NCBI RefSeq assembly: GCF_900107995.1
Contig: NZ_FNUM01000007.1
Location: 2,501 to 66,500 of the forward strand
Length of the DNA: 64,000 bases
Direction: 5' to 3'
Source: Alcanivorax sp. DSM 26293
GTDB lineage: Bacteria > Pseudomonadota > Gammaproteobacteria > Pseudomonadales > Alcanivoracaceae
This document shows, one piece after another, positions 9,680-19,294 of the stretch (within the stretch, counting starts at the first letter, position 1; every line of letters starts with the position of its first letter). The notes below the pieces were generated by a model. That model was not told the DNA's origin. It searched no databases and was given only the letters and a program-made list of their open reading frames with translations. Position numbers and translations under genes: made by a program.

Positions 9680-10317
9680 AGCACCCCGCAATCCACGGCC
9701 TGTACGCCATCACCGACCCGGCCCTGATCCCCGATCGGCAATTACTGCCCGCCGCAGAGGCAGCCCTGCGCGGTGGCGCCCGCCTGCTGCAATACCGGGA
9801 CAAGACCGCCACCCCGGCACAACGCCGTCATCGTGCCAGCCAGCTTCAAACCCTGTGCCGGCAATATGGCACCCTCTTTCTGGTCAACGACGACCCGGCC
9901 CTGGCCGCAGACATTGAGGCCGACGGTGTCCATATCGGCCAGAGTGACGGCGGCATTGCCCGCGCGCGACAACGACTCGGGCCCGGCAAAATTATCGGCG
10001 TTACCTGTCATGGCGACCTGACTCTGGCCGAGCAGGCCGCTGAAGCCGGCGCCGACTACGTGGCCTTCGGCCGCTTCTTCCCCTCTCGCACCAAGCCACA
10101 GGCCCCGCCTGCGGATTCCGCTATCCTCCAGCAAGCTCGCAAGCGGCTGGCCATTCCACTGGTCGCCATCGGCGGCATTGATGCGGAGAACGGTGGCCGC
10201 CTCCTGGAGCAGGGTGCCGACGCCCTGGCAGTGATCCATGCCCTGTTTTCCAGCCCGGCACCGGAGCACGTTGAGCAGGCTGCCCGTCGGCTGGCAGCCC
10301 TGTTTGTGACCGGCTGA
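9676..10317 (+). CDS. thiE: Thiamine-phosphate synthase
   Basis: Joins HMP-PP and the thiazole phosphate to thiamin phosphate. 213 residues, normal length, TIM-barrel motifs LYAITDPALIP, RLLQYRDKTA, LFLVNDDPALAADIEADGVHIGQSD split over successive strands, GADYVAFGRFFPSRTKP and AIGGIDAENG. It overlaps thiD by 4 nt. In Pseudomonas thiD-thiE are followed directly by hemL; here two further genes intervene. Confidence 0.95.
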   Translation: MKHPAIHGLYAITDPALIPDRQLLPAAEAALRGGARLLQYRDKTATPAQRRHRASQLQTLCRQYGTLFLVNDDPALAADIEADGVHIGQSDGGIARARQRLGPGKIIGVTCHGDLTLAEQAAEAGADYVAFGRFFPSRTKPQAPPADSAILQQARKRLAIPLVAIGGIDAENGGRLLEQGADALAVIHALFSSPAPEHVEQAARRLAALFVTG

Positions 10318-10470
10318 GCAAAGACTTTCCCTGTACGCCCGTCCAGATCGCCAGGAATGGGATCCGCCGCACAACATACCCGCCCGCAGGGACGCAAAAT
10401 CCCCCGCAACAACTACACCGAAATAGCCAGATAAAAAATACGAAAAACCCAGTAAGGGGGAGAATCACTC

Positions 10471-13269
10471 ATGTCATCCCGTTTTCGCCGACCGCTGGCC
10501 CGGTGGCGCGGCCTGCTGCTGGCCGCACTGCTTATCCCCGCCAGCCAGGGAATCGCTGCATCCGCTCAAACCAGCACCGACGTGTTTATCGATGGCAGCC
10601 GTTACCGGGCCGTTCTGTCACCCAGCCCCGCCCGTATCGGTATGTCCGACGCGGATCGGCAACTCCTCAGGGGCGAACACTACAGCGGCACACTGGAACA
10701 GGTGCCGGACAGCTGGGTGCGCCTGTCACGGCTGGATGATCGCTGGTCCGGGGTAGTGTCGCTGCATGGCGAAATGCACATTATCGATAGCACCACCTTC
10801 AGCCAGGAGCACAACCTCCCCGTGGCCCGCTCCCTGCAAAGCCTGCAGGCACCCGGCACCTGCGGCGTAGGCAATGGCACCCACAGCTCCCTGGAACTGC
10901 CAACCCGGGAAGGCGCCAGCGCGCGTTCAGGCGAATACCACATTGCCGCGGCCACCCTGGAAGAGATGTGCACCGATCAGGTTGACGGTGTCTGTCTGTT
11001 GCCCGAGAAATACCTGATCGTCGACCATCTGTTTCAACAGAAGCACCCGGATACCTATCAGGACAAGGTGGTGGAACTGCTCAACATCATCGACGGTTTC
11101 TACCGCAATGATCTGAACATGGTGTTCGACAACCTGCATGTGGAATTTCCCAGTGAGGAGCTGCTGCTGGAGTCCACCAGCGCCAATGAATTGCTGGTGG
11201 ATCTGCGTGAGAAGTACCACGGCTTTTCCTTCGCCGACACCAGCACGGCGAGCCCACTGATGGAACTGCTGTCCGGTCGTGAATTCGATGGTTCCACGGT
11301 CGGCCTTGCCTATGTGGGCACCCTCTGTAATACCAATGGCTACGCCACCGGCGTCACCCAGGAGTACGTCAACATTCCCCTGACGGCCATCGTCATGGCC
11401 CATGAGATCGGCCATAACTTCGGCGCCAACCACGACAATGTGGAAGCCGACCAGGTCGACAACCCGGAGCGTTACTGCGGCAACGGCCATATCATGTCCA
11501 GCTTTGCCGACCCCAGCGCCACCGGCTTTTCCCGTTGCTCGGTAACCCAGATGACGGCCAAGGTCGACAGCCTCAACAACCAGGATGCCTGCTTCAACTA
11601 CCCGGTGGATGCAGGATTCAGCGCTGACAGCGCCAACCCGGAGCGCTTTGATAACAGCACCGGCACCACCCTGGCCCTGGCCTTTACCCTGGACTACCAG
11701 CAAGCCTCACGAGCGCCAGACCAAATCCAGCTGCAGGGGAATCTCAGCAATGCCCGGATCGAGCAACTGACCCTGCCGGATGGTGACTGCAGCATTGCCC
11801 CGGATCAGCGCAGCTATAGCTGCTCTCTGACACCGCCCTTCGCCCCTGCCAGCCTGACACTAGGCATCATCAGCACCACCCCGGCTGACGCTCTCCTGAC
11901 ACAGACAGCCACGATCATTGGCAGCGAAGTGAAGGACATCCTTCCCGGTAACGACCAACTGAGCACCCCTCTGACCTATGACATTGTCTCCAGTCAGCCG
12001 AACGACCTGCAGGCCCAGGTCCAGCAGGCGCCGCCACAGGTGACCCTGACCTGGACCGACCGGGCGTTTACCGAAACCGGGTACCGGGTCGAGCGCGCCA
12101 GCAACGACGGCAGCTGGGCGCTGCTGGTCAGCCTGCCGGCCGACAGCGAGACCCATATCGACACCGGCATCGACACTGATCTCAACTATCAATACCGCGT
12201 CATTGCCGAAAGCAACGACATCACCGGCGACAGCTCAAACGTCGTCAGCATCAGGGTAGAGGGCACACCGGCTGCCCCGGCCAACCTGACCACCGCCTTG
12301 GCGCAAGGCGGTATCCAGTTGAGCTGGAACGACCAGGCAGACAATGAGCAGCGCTACGAAGTCCAGCGCCGCCGGGACAACAATGGCAGCTGGACAAGCT
12401 GGACCCCTCTTGTGGAAGACCTGGCCACGGACAGTGTGCAATATCTGGACAGCACCGCTGTGCTCGGCGAGCGCTACCAGTACCGCGTCATTGCCCATAA
12501 CGCCACGCTGGCTTCAGCGCCATCCAATCTGGCCGAGATCCAGTTTGGCTCCCGGCCCGAAGCGCCCTCCAACCTGACCAGCCGCCTACTGGAAAACGCC
12601 CTCCGCCTGACCTGGCAGGACCAGGCCGACAACGAAACCGGCTTCCGGATTCTGCGCCAGCAATTCAACGGGCAGGCCTGGAGTGAATGGCAGAGCCTCG
12701 TCGAGCTGGGCAGCAACCAGACCCGCCACGATGACAGCTCTGTCATCCCCGGCACGTTATATCGTTATCAGGTGCAGGCCTTCAATGCCGTGGGCTCCTC
12801 GCCGCTGAGTAACAGCGCCGAGCAGCTCTTCGAACGGGTACCGGCCGCCCCTGACAACCTGCAGGCACAGCGCCAGAACAGTGCCGTGGTATTGCAGTGG
12901 CAGGATAATGCCGACAATGAATTCGGCTTCCGCATCGAGCGCCAGCGCCAGGACGGCGACACCTGGCTGGCCTGGCAGGCCATCGCTGAGCTGAATGCCA
13001 ACAGCACCCGCTATACCGATACCCGCGTCACCGTGGGCAATCGTTATCGCTACCGGGTTTCCAGCCTGAACAGCGCCGGCCCCTCTACGCCTTCGGCAAT
13101 GGCGACGATCACCCTGAACAACGAGATCACCCCAACCGGCGATGACAACACCTTCGATGACAGCACGCCGCCACAGGATTTCAATGATGATGGCGGCAGC
13201 GCAGGCTTCCTGACCGGCCTGCTGGCACTGCTGGTGCTGCGGCGTCGTAGAGGCACTGCCCCATGCTGA
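10471..13269 (+). CDS. Secreted reprolysin-like (M12B) metalloprotease with FnIII repeats and GlyGly-CTERM tail
   Basis: A 932-residue exported protein. Order of parts: signal peptide (1-32), prodomain-like region, metalloprotease domain with the zinc motif HEIGHNFGANHD at 311-322 and a downstream CGNGHIMSSF Met-turn typical of ADAM/reprolysin enzymes, a beta-rich linker, four fibronectin type III repeats (about 510-595, 598-690, 696-785, 790-885), and an Asp-rich spacer. The tail has Gly-Gly at 908-909, a hydrophobic stretch 912-923 and RRRR at 924-927, the GlyGly-CTERM pattern processed by rhombosortase. Thus it is probably exported, trimmed and surface-attached or released. Several Cys pairs suggest disulfides. 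A GGGGGAG site precedes the ATG. Substrate unknown. No rhombosortase gene is in the window. Confidence 0.88.
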   Translation: MSSRFRRPLARWRGLLLAALLIPASQGIAASAQTSTDVFIDGSRYRAVLSPSPARIGMSDADRQLLRGEHYSGTLEQVPDSWVRLSRLDDRWSGVVSLHGEMHIIDSTTFSQEHNLPVARSLQSLQAPGTCGVGNGTHSSLELPTREGASARSGEYHIAAATLEEMCTDQVDGVCLLPEKYLIVDHLFQQKHPDTYQDKVVELLNIIDGFYRNDLNMVFDNLHVEFPSEELLLESTSANELLVDLREKYHGFSFADTSTASPLMELLSGREFDGSTVGLAYVGTLCNTNGYATGVTQEYVNIPLTAIVMAHEIGHNFGANHDNVEADQVDNPERYCGNGHIMSSFADPSATGFSRCSVTQMTAKVDSLNNQDACFNYPVDAGFSADSANPERFDNSTGTTLALAFTLDYQQASRAPDQIQLQGNLSNARIEQLTLPDGDCSIAPDQRSYSCSLTPPFAPASLTLGIISTTPADALLTQTATIIGSEVKDILPGNDQLSTPLTYDIVSSQPNDLQAQVQQAPPQVTLTWTDRAFTETGYRVERASNDGSWALLVSLPADSETHIDTGIDTDLNYQYRVIAESNDITGDSSNVVSIRVEGTPAAPANLTTALAQGGIQLSWNDQADNEQRYEVQRRRDNNGSWTSWTPLVEDLATDSVQYLDSTAVLGERYQYRVIAHNATLASAPSNLAEIQFGSRPEAPSNLTSRLLENALRLTWQDQADNETGFRILRQQFNGQAWSEWQSLVELGSNQTRHDDSSVIPGTLYRYQVQAFNAVGSSPLSNSAEQLFERVPAAPDNLQAQRQNSAVVLQWQDNADNEFGFRIERQRQDGDTWLAWQAIAELNANSTRYTDTRVTVGNRYRYRVSSLNSAGPSTPSAMATITLNNEITPTGDDNTFDDSTPPQDFNDDGGSAGFLTGLLALLVLRRRRGTAPC

Positions 13270-13712
13270 GCCTGAAACCGCTGATGACGCTGCTGCTGGC
13301 AACCTTGCTGTGCGCCTGCCAGGTGGGCAGCAAGGACAGCGCAAGCGATCCTTTGACCCAGGCCCGACAACGCTGGGTCGACCTGGGCCTGCAGCATTAC
13401 CGCTACCAGGTCCGCCAGCAGTGTTACTGCGGCCAACAGGCCCTGATCCCCGCGACTGTTCTGGTCAACGGCCAACAGGCCAGACTGGACAGTCCCGACC
13501 ATGCCGCGCGGGCCCCTCTGGCCCGCACCGTGGAAGCCTGGTTTGACCTGATAGAGGAAAAACAGCGCAAGGGCTGGCACCAGGTGGACGTGGACTACCA
13601 CCCGCAACAGGGTTACCCCCGCCATATCCGACTGGATTTCGATCCGCGCATGGCCGATGACGAGCAGCAGTACTGGATCGAGAACCTGGTGCCGGCAGCG
13701 GCCAGACCCTAA
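13263..13712 (+). CDS. DUF6174-type lipoprotein
   Basis: A 149-residue predicted lipoprotein: hydrophobic N-terminus ending in LLCAC, with Cys19 as the likely lipidated residue. The mature part fits DUF6174: W-x-DLGLQHYRYQV, a CYCG cysteine pair, a V-x-V-NGQ strand, and VDYHPQQGYPRHIRLDFDP. Function unknown. Its ATG overlaps the protease stop (ATGCTGA), so the two are co-translated; a chaperone, inhibitor or anchor for the protease is possible but not shown. Confidence 0.8.
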   Translation: MLSLKPLMTLLLATLLCACQVGSKDSASDPLTQARQRWVDLGLQHYRYQVRQQCYCGQQALIPATVLVNGQQARLDSPDHAARAPLARTVEAWFDLIEEKQRKGWHQVDVDYHPQQGYPRHIRLDFDPRMADDEQQYWIENLVPAAARP

Positions 13713-13995
13713 ACCCGCCCCTTCTCTGGCCAAGCCGCCACTCACCCCTCATAATGCCGCCACTTTCCCGTGGCGGATCCGGGTGACCCATGTGGAAAGT
13801 TCGGTAATCGTTCGCTGCGCCAACATCCCCGGCTCGGAATGAAAACGCCTGAACCTGGCCCAGACCCTGTCATGGGCCCTTCATGCTCCAGCGACACCAT
13901 CAACCGTAATTTCCAGTGTGCGCCCCGGTGCACACCGCCGCCCGCGCGGCCTGCGATGCCAGGCGTCGCCAACAGCCAAAGCAAGAGGACACACC
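13713..13995 (+). other. 283-bp gap upstream of hemL
   Basis: Contains a short hairpin (gccac-tttccc-gtggc, about 13762-13777) that could end the protease-lipoprotein transcript but has no T-run, and an AGAGGA ribosome site at 13984-13989 for hemL. No convincing promoter or small gene was seen; reading frames that extend hemL upstream here show no protein similarity. Confidence 0.4.
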
Positions 13996-15276
13996 ATGAG
14001 CCGCAAGCACTCTGAACAGCTTTTCCGTCAGGCACAGAAACATATTCCCGGCGGTGTTAACTCCCCGGTGCGCGCCTTCAAGGGCGTTGGCGGCACCCCG
14101 GTGTTTTTCCATTCCGCCAGCGGCGCCTACCTGTACGATGAAGACGACAATCGCTACATCGACTATGTGGGTTCCTGGGGGCCAATGATTCTGGGTCATA
14201 ACCATCCCCAGGTGATTGCCGCCGTGCAGGCCGCCGTACAGAACGGCCTCAGCTTTGGCGCCCCCACCGCCACCGAAGTGGCCATGGCGGACAAGGTCTG
14301 CGAACTGGTGCCCTCCATGGACATGGTGCGCATGGTCAACTCCGGCACCGAAGCCACCATGAGTGCCATCCGCCTGGCCCGGGGCTACACCGGCCGCGAC
14401 AAGATCGTCAAATTCGAGGGTTGCTACCACGGCCATGTGGACAGCTTGCTGGTAAAAGCCGGTTCCGGCGCCATGGGCATCCCCGGCTCCCCCGGTGTGC
14501 CCGCCGCCGTCACCGGTGACACCCTGGTACTGGACTACAATGATGCCGCCAGTGTGGAGACGGCCTTCCAGGAATACGGCGACCAGATTGCCGCCGTCAT
14601 CGTCGAGCCGGTAGCCGGCAACATGAACTGCGTGCCCCCCACCAAGGCATTCCTGCAGGCCCTGCGCCAGTACTGTGACGACCATGGCTCCGTGTTGATC
14701 TTCGACGAGGTGATGACCGGTTTCCGGGTCGCCCTGGGCGGCGCCCAGGCGCTCTATGACGTGACTCCGGACATGACCACCCTGGGCAAAATCATCGGTG
14801 GCGGCATGCCGGTGGGCGCCTTCGGCGGCAAAAAAGCCATCATGGAACACCTGGCGCCGCTGGGTCCGGTCTACCAGGCCGGCACCCTGTCCGGTAACCC
14901 GGTGGCCATGGCCGCCGGGCTGACCACCCTGAACCTGCTCAGTGAACCCGGCTTCCATGACGCCCTGGCCGAAAAGACCACCCGCCTGCTGGACGGCCTG
15001 ACCGAAGCCGCCCATGCGGAGGGGGTCGCCTTCACCACCGCGCAAGCGGGGGCCATGTTCGGCATGTTTTTCACGGATCAAAGTCGCATCAGCGGCTTTG
15101 CAGACGTGATGGCCTGCGACAGCGAACGCTTCAACCGCTTCTTCCATGCCATGCTGGACCAGGGCATCTACCTGGCCCCCAGCGCCTTTGAGGCAGGCTT
15201 TGTGTCAGCAGCCCATAGCGATGAAGATATCGCGGCCACCATTGCCGCGGCCCGCAAGGCCTTTGCGACGGTATAA
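13996..15276 (+). CDS. hemL: Glutamate-1-semialdehyde 2,1-aminomutase
   Basis: PLP enzyme making 5-aminolevulinate in the C5 route of tetrapyrrole synthesis. 426 residues, standard length; starts [20 protein letters not shown]. Signatures: [18 protein letters not shown], the PLP aspartate in [12 protein letters not shown], and the Schiff-base lysine at 265 in [17 protein letters not shown]. The ATG at 13996 has a good ribosome site and matches the family start. With hemJ it makes two heme-pathway genes within 6 kb. Confidence 0.97.
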   Translation: MSRKHSEQLFRQAQKHIPGGVNSPVRAFKGVGGTPVFFHSASGAYLYDEDDNRYIDYVGSWGPMILGHNHPQVIAAVQAAVQNGLSFGAPTATEVAMADKVCELVPSMDMVRMVNSGTEATMSAIRLARGYTGRDKIVKFEGCYHGHVDSLLVKAGSGAMGIPGSPGVPAAVTGDTLVLDYNDAASVETAFQEYGDQIAAVIVEPVAGNMNCVPPTKAFLQALRQYCDDHGSVLIFDEVMTGFRVALGGAQALYDVTPDMTTLGKIIGGGMPVGAFGGKKAIMEHLAPLGPVYQAGTLSGNPVAMAAGLTTLNLLSEPGFHDALAEKTTRLLDGLTEAAHAEGVAFTTAQAGAMFGMFFTDQSRISGFADVMACDSERFNRFFHAMLDQGIYLAPSAFEAGFVSAAHSDEDIAATIAAARKAFATV

Positions 15277-15324
15277 CCACACCGCGCCGCACGCGTGTCG
15301 GCGAGCTGCCAGCCCGCAGGCACG

Positions 15325-15687
15325 CTAGCGTAGACGCTGGTCCATCACCTGCGGATTAAACCCGGAGAACGGTGTGCCGTTAATCAGGAACAACGGCACA
15401 CCGCGCCCCCCATGACGGCGCCATTCCTCTTCGTAACGGGAATTGCGTGTCACATCCCGCTCTTCATAGGCAATGCCACGTTCAGAAAAATAACGTCGGG
15501 CCTGCCGGCACACCCCACAGGTTGGCGTGGAATACATAATCAGATCCGGCTGACGGTTGGTCGCCGCCAGTGTGGCAGGCATCGCCATACCCGGTTCGGC
15601 AGGCAGCCCCATGGCCTCACGCAATTCTCCCCGGAACTGCACCAGCAAAAGGACCAGCACCCCCACCAACACCACCATTTTTCCCAT
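15325..15687 (-). CDS. Membrane-anchored glutaredoxin-like protein
   Basis: About 120 residues: one N-terminal membrane segment (roughly 3-17), a linker, then a glutaredoxin fold with the redox motif TPTCGVC, a GIAYEERDVT strand, GVPLFLINGTPFSGF with the cis-Pro, and a short C-terminal helix. It resembles small thioredoxin-fold proteins of the DUF4124/GrxC-like type that act at the membrane; the partner is unknown. The ATG at 15687 is preferred over 15708 because GGGGGA lies 6 nt upstream. Confidence 0.8.
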   Translation of the reverse strand: MGKMVVLVGVLVLLLVQFRGELREAMGLPAEPGMAMPATLAATNRQPDLIMYSTPTCGVCRQARRYFSERGIAYEERDVTRNSRYEEEWRRHGGRGVPLFLINGTPFSGFNPQVMDQRLR

Positions 15688-15762
15688 CGTCCATCCCCCA
15701 ACTGTCATCCGTAACCCGATTCTTCCACCACCCGGCCGTGCCCAACCACACCGCGCGGCCCG

Positions 15763-16230
15763 TCAAACCCGAACCAATGGCGCGCTATGCCCCCCGGTCA
15801 ACACCAGCAGATCCGTCGGTGCCATGGCGATTTCCAGCCCCCGCCGCCCGGCACTCATGAATATCCGGTCCTGTCCATTGGCGCTGCTGTCCAGGTACAA
15901 CGGCAGCCGCTTCTTCTGCCCCAGCGGGCTGATGCCGCCTAGCACATAGCCAGTGAGCCGTTGTGCCCTGTCCGCTGGACACATGGCGGCTTTCTTGCCG
16001 CCATGGGCCATGGCGAGAAATTTCAGGTCCAGCTGATGGGCCACTGGCACCATGGCGACCACCGGCTGTGCATCCACCAGGGTCAGCAGTGTCTTGAAGA
16101 CTTTTTCCGCAGGTAGCTGCAGGGCTTCCGCCGCCTCCAGTCCGTAGCTTTCGGCCTTGGGATCATGCTCGTAACGGTACACCTGAAAAGGCATGCCGGC
16201 CTGTTTTGCCGCCTCTACGGCGGGTGTCAT
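15763..16230 (-). CDS. ybaK: Cys-tRNA(Pro)/aminoacyl-tRNA deacylase YbaK
   Basis: Trans-editing protein that hydrolyses Cys-tRNA-Pro. 155 residues, usual length; visible family marks are the catalytic lysine in EKVFKTLL, the substrate loop GGISPLGQKKRLP, and the C-terminal GRRGLEIAMAPTDLL. The start overlaps the stop of the upstream TPR lipoprotein gene by 4 nt. Confidence 0.93.
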   Translation of the reverse strand: MTPAVEAAKQAGMPFQVYRYEHDPKAESYGLEAAEALQLPAEKVFKTLLTLVDAQPVVAMVPVAHQLDLKFLAMAHGGKKAAMCPADRAQRLTGYVLGGISPLGQKKRLPLYLDSSANGQDRIFMSAGRRGLEIAMAPTDLLVLTGGHSAPLVRV

Positions 16231-16679
16231 ACCGGCCTGGCCTTCGGATTGCGCAGTTCCCCGGCCTTGTCGCGGGCCTGGCGGGCCCCCGCCTTGTCGC
16301 CCTGGCGGTCACGGGCAGTGGCTACCAGGTCCCACAAGCCGGCGCGGTAGTCATCATGGTCCGGGGCCAGACGCAACGCCTTTAGTGCGAAGCCTTCCGC
16401 CCCCCGGGGATCGCCCTCGGAAAGCCGCAGGCCTGCCAGCTCTTTGTACAGCCAGGATGAATCCGGGGCGATATTGAGAGCCCGCTCCAGATAACGCTCC
16501 GCCACCGATGTCTGGCCCTGCTGACGGGCTTGTTCCGCCCGGTTCAACAACCCCAGTGCCGGCGAGCCTTCCAGTTCCTGGCTGGCGGTCATCGGTTCCG
16601 CCGGTTCCTCAACCGCGGGCCGAACCGCGCACCCTGCGAGCACCACACTGATCAACACCAGTTGAATAAGTCTTTTCAC
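16227..16679 (-). CDS. TPR-containing lipoprotein
   Basis: Predicted outer-membrane or periplasmic lipoprotein with lipobox VLAGC and about two to three tetratricopeptide-like helices (about 50-140: LLNRAEQARQQGQTSVAERY, LERALNIAPDSSWLYKELAG). A GTG start at 16679, with GAGG 9 nt upstream, gives the clean signal MKRLIQLVLISVVLAGC; ATG codons at 16697 and 16688 are in frame but lack a spaced ribosome site. It lies downstream of mrcB on the same strand, so an accessory role for PBP1b, as for other TPR lipoproteins, is conceivable; this is inference. Confidence 0.8.
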   Translation of the reverse strand: MKRLIQLVLISVVLAGCAVRPAVEEPAEPMTASQELEGSPALGLLNRAEQARQQGQTSVAERYLERALNIAPDSSWLYKELAGLRLSEGDPRGAEGFALKALRLAPDHDDYRAGLWDLVATARDRQGDKAGARQARDKAGELRNPKARPV

Positions 16680-16804
16680 TGTCCACATCCTCAACATCCC
16701 TGAAACGCGCCACTTTGATCGCGCGTTGCGGCGGCGGGCAACCTCTCAGAAAACGAGGCATGCCCGGTGAAATTCGCGTTGTCCCCGGGATCGGTTAACC
16801 GTCA

Positions 16805-19144
16805 CTAGTCAAACAGCCCCTTGAACCAGCCCTTGATGCCCTTGCCGGTCTCCTTCACCTTCCCGCAGCCGTCGCTTTCCTGGGGAATCGAGACTTCCAG
16901 CATGGGATAGCGGCGGGCCTCGCTGCAGCCCTCGGCACTGGTGCGGCGACCGTCCGGGTTCATCCACACCCACTCCACGCCGGCGGGCGGAGTTTGTGAC
17001 AGGCTGCGCTGGGGAAGTTTGCCCATCAACTGCGCCCAGACCGGCAAGGCACCACTGGACCCGGTAATGCCCGCATTGCGGTTATCGTCCCGACCCACCC
17101 AGACTACCGCCAGATGGTTGGCGGAAAAACCGGCAAACCAGGCATCACGAAAATCATTACTGGTGCCGGTCTTGCCGGCCACCTTGAGCGCTTCAGGCAG
17201 CGACGCCCGGGCGGCACGCCCGGTCCCCTTCTCGACCACCTGCTGCATGGCCCATTGGGTCAGGAAAGCCGGCCCGGCGTCCACCACCTCATCGGTATTG
17301 ACCGGGTAGCGGGCCAGCGGCTTGGCTTCCTTGTCGAGCACATCGGTGATGGAACGCAGGCGGGTACTGAAGCCCCCGGTGGACAGCGGCTGATACATCA
17401 TCGCCACCTCGAACGGGGTCAGTTCCAGACTCCCCAGAAGAATGCTGGGGTAGAGGGGAATATTGCGGGTCACTCCCAGGGTCTTCATGGTGTCAGCCAC
17501 CCTGTCCAGGCCCACATCCAGCCCAAGCCGGGCCGTGCCCTGATTACGGGAGTAGGTGAGCACATCCACCACCGGCATGGCACCCCTGGACTGGTTGTCG
17601 AAGTTTTGCGGTGACCAGGTGGTGCCGTTGGGCAGCGTCACTTGCACAGGCCCATCTTCCACCTGGGTCGCCAGGGACCATTGCTTGGGCTGACTCACCG
17701 CCGACAACACCACCGCCGGCTTGGCCAGCGATCCGATGGGACGCTGGGCATCCAGGGCACGGTTGAAACCCGCCTCCCGGGAGCTGCGATTGCTGACCAG
17801 GGCCAGCACATCCCCCTGGGCCGGGGCCACCACGACCACGGCGCCATTCAGTTTTTTGCTCTCGTCAGGATCGCGACGGTTCAGGTGGTCACGGAGGGCG
17901 CCCTCCGCCGCCAGCTGTGCCAGCACGTCCAGAGTGGAGTGAATACGCAGCCCCTCATCGCTGAGCACCTCCGGCGGGTAATCCCTGGCCAGCTGGCGAC
18001 GCACCAGATCAATAAAGGCAGGAAACGCATACAGCGCCGAGGCACCGCGGGGGACCACTTCCAGCGAACGGTTGCTGTACTTGTCGTAATCCGCTTTCGA
18101 CAAGGCGCCCTCGTCCATGGCCACTTTCAATACCGTGTTGCGGCGATCCAGGGAACGTTCCGGGTGACGGCGCGGGTCATACCAGCTGGGCCCCTTGAGC
18201 AGGGCGACCAACGTGGCCAGGTGATGAGGCTCCAGCTCTTCCAGCGGGCGCCCGAACAGGAACTGGGCGCCCAGCCCCATACCATGAATGGCACGGGCAC
18301 CGTCCTGACCCAGGTACACCTCGTTCAGGTAGGCCTCAAGAATCTGCTCCTTGCTGTAATGCAGCTCCAGCAACATGGCCATGGGCATTTCCAGCAGCTT
18401 GCGCGACAAGGTGCGCTCGGAAGTAAGCCAGAAATTCTTCACCAGCTGCTGTGTCAGGGTGCTGCCGCCCTGTACCAGCCGACCGGCCTTGATGTTGGCC
18501 AGCATGGCCCGGGCCAGACCACGCAGGGAAATACCATGGTGGTCGTAGAACGCCTGATCCTCCGTGGCAATCAGCATGTCCACCAACAAGGGCGGCACCT
18601 TGCCCAGCGGCACCAGCACCCGGTCTTCCGCGTGTTGGGGGTGAATACTGCCAATCTGCAGGGGTTCGAGACGGGCCAGACGGTCGCCGCCGGCCTCCAG
18701 AGATCGTATCTGCCCGCCAGACAGGCTCAGCCGGATACGTTCGGCCTTCTCCCCGCCATCACTGTCACTGAAACCGCGGGTATGCAGTAACAGACTGCTG
18801 CCCTGCACCGCATAGCTCCCCGGGGTGGACGCCCGTGAGTCGCGCCGGTAGCGCATCAGGTCCAGTAACTTGAGCATATCCTCGCGGGACAGCACCCGGC
18901 CTTCATAGAGCTCCACTGGCCGGGCATAGACCCGGGCCGGCAGTTGCCAGACATGGGCATCAAAACGCTCACGGACCAGCGCATCCAGATACGCCAGCCC
19001 GGCGGCCCCCAGCACCAGTGACACCAGCGCCACCTTGCCCACAAAGGGCCAGCTGAACCAGCGACGCTGCGCGCCGTTGCTGCGTTTTTTCCGATTTGGT
19101 TGCCGCCGCGATCGCGCGGGGGACTTTTTCGCTTTTTTTGCCAT
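16805..19144 (-). CDS. mrcB: Penicillin-binding protein 1B (bifunctional murein synthase)
   Basis: Inner-membrane enzyme that polymerises and cross-links peptidoglycan. 779 residues. Parts in order: very basic cytoplasmic tail (AKKAKKSPARSRRQ, NRKKR), one membrane segment (about 38-57), a UB2H-like region, GT51 glycosyltransferase (EDQAFYDHHGIS, GGSTLTQQLVKNFWL), and transpeptidase with SxxK in RPIGSLAKPAVVL, SxN as YSRNQ, and KTGTSNDFRDAWF. The ATG at 19144 starts MAKKAKK. A TATACT hexamer ends about 10 nt before this ATG on the minus strand, so the mRNA may have almost no leader. Confidence 0.95.
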   Translation of the reverse strand: MAKKAKKSPARSRRQPNRKKRSNGAQRRWFSWPFVGKVALVSLVLGAAGLAYLDALVRERFDAHVWQLPARVYARPVELYEGRVLSREDMLKLLDLMRYRRDSRASTPGSYAVQGSSLLLHTRGFSDSDGGEKAERIRLSLSGGQIRSLEAGGDRLARLEPLQIGSIHPQHAEDRVLVPLGKVPPLLVDMLIATEDQAFYDHHGISLRGLARAMLANIKAGRLVQGGSTLTQQLVKNFWLTSERTLSRKLLEMPMAMLLELHYSKEQILEAYLNEVYLGQDGARAIHGMGLGAQFLFGRPLEELEPHHLATLVALLKGPSWYDPRRHPERSLDRRNTVLKVAMDEGALSKADYDKYSNRSLEVVPRGASALYAFPAFIDLVRRQLARDYPPEVLSDEGLRIHSTLDVLAQLAAEGALRDHLNRRDPDESKKLNGAVVVVAPAQGDVLALVSNRSSREAGFNRALDAQRPIGSLAKPAVVLSAVSQPKQWSLATQVEDGPVQVTLPNGTTWSPQNFDNQSRGAMPVVDVLTYSRNQGTARLGLDVGLDRVADTMKTLGVTRNIPLYPSILLGSLELTPFEVAMMYQPLSTGGFSTRLRSITDVLDKEAKPLARYPVNTDEVVDAGPAFLTQWAMQQVVEKGTGRAARASLPEALKVAGKTGTSNDFRDAWFAGFSANHLAVVWVGRDDNRNAGITGSSGALPVWAQLMGKLPQRSLSQTPPAGVEWVWMNPDGRRTSAEGCSEARRYPMLEVSIPQESDGCGKVKETGKGIKGWFKGLFD

Positions 19145-19227
19145 GGGCCGGAGTATAGAGAAAAGTGTGAGTGTTTTATGAGTCTGTCGGGACGTATCCG
19201 TTCCCTTCACGGGAATTTGAGTAAATT

Positions 19228-19255
19228 TTGCAACCGGACCCGAGGCGCCCATAAT
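19228..19255 (+). promoter_or_regulatory. Candidate sigma-70 promoter of the PfkB kinase gene
   Basis: TTGCAA (19228-19233) and CATAAT (19250-19255) with 16-nt spacing, about 40 nt before the ATG at 19295, in the divergent gap with mrcB. Confidence 0.45.
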
Positions 19256-19294
19256 AGCCGCCTTGCCTTTTCTGAATCAGAACACGGAGCATCC

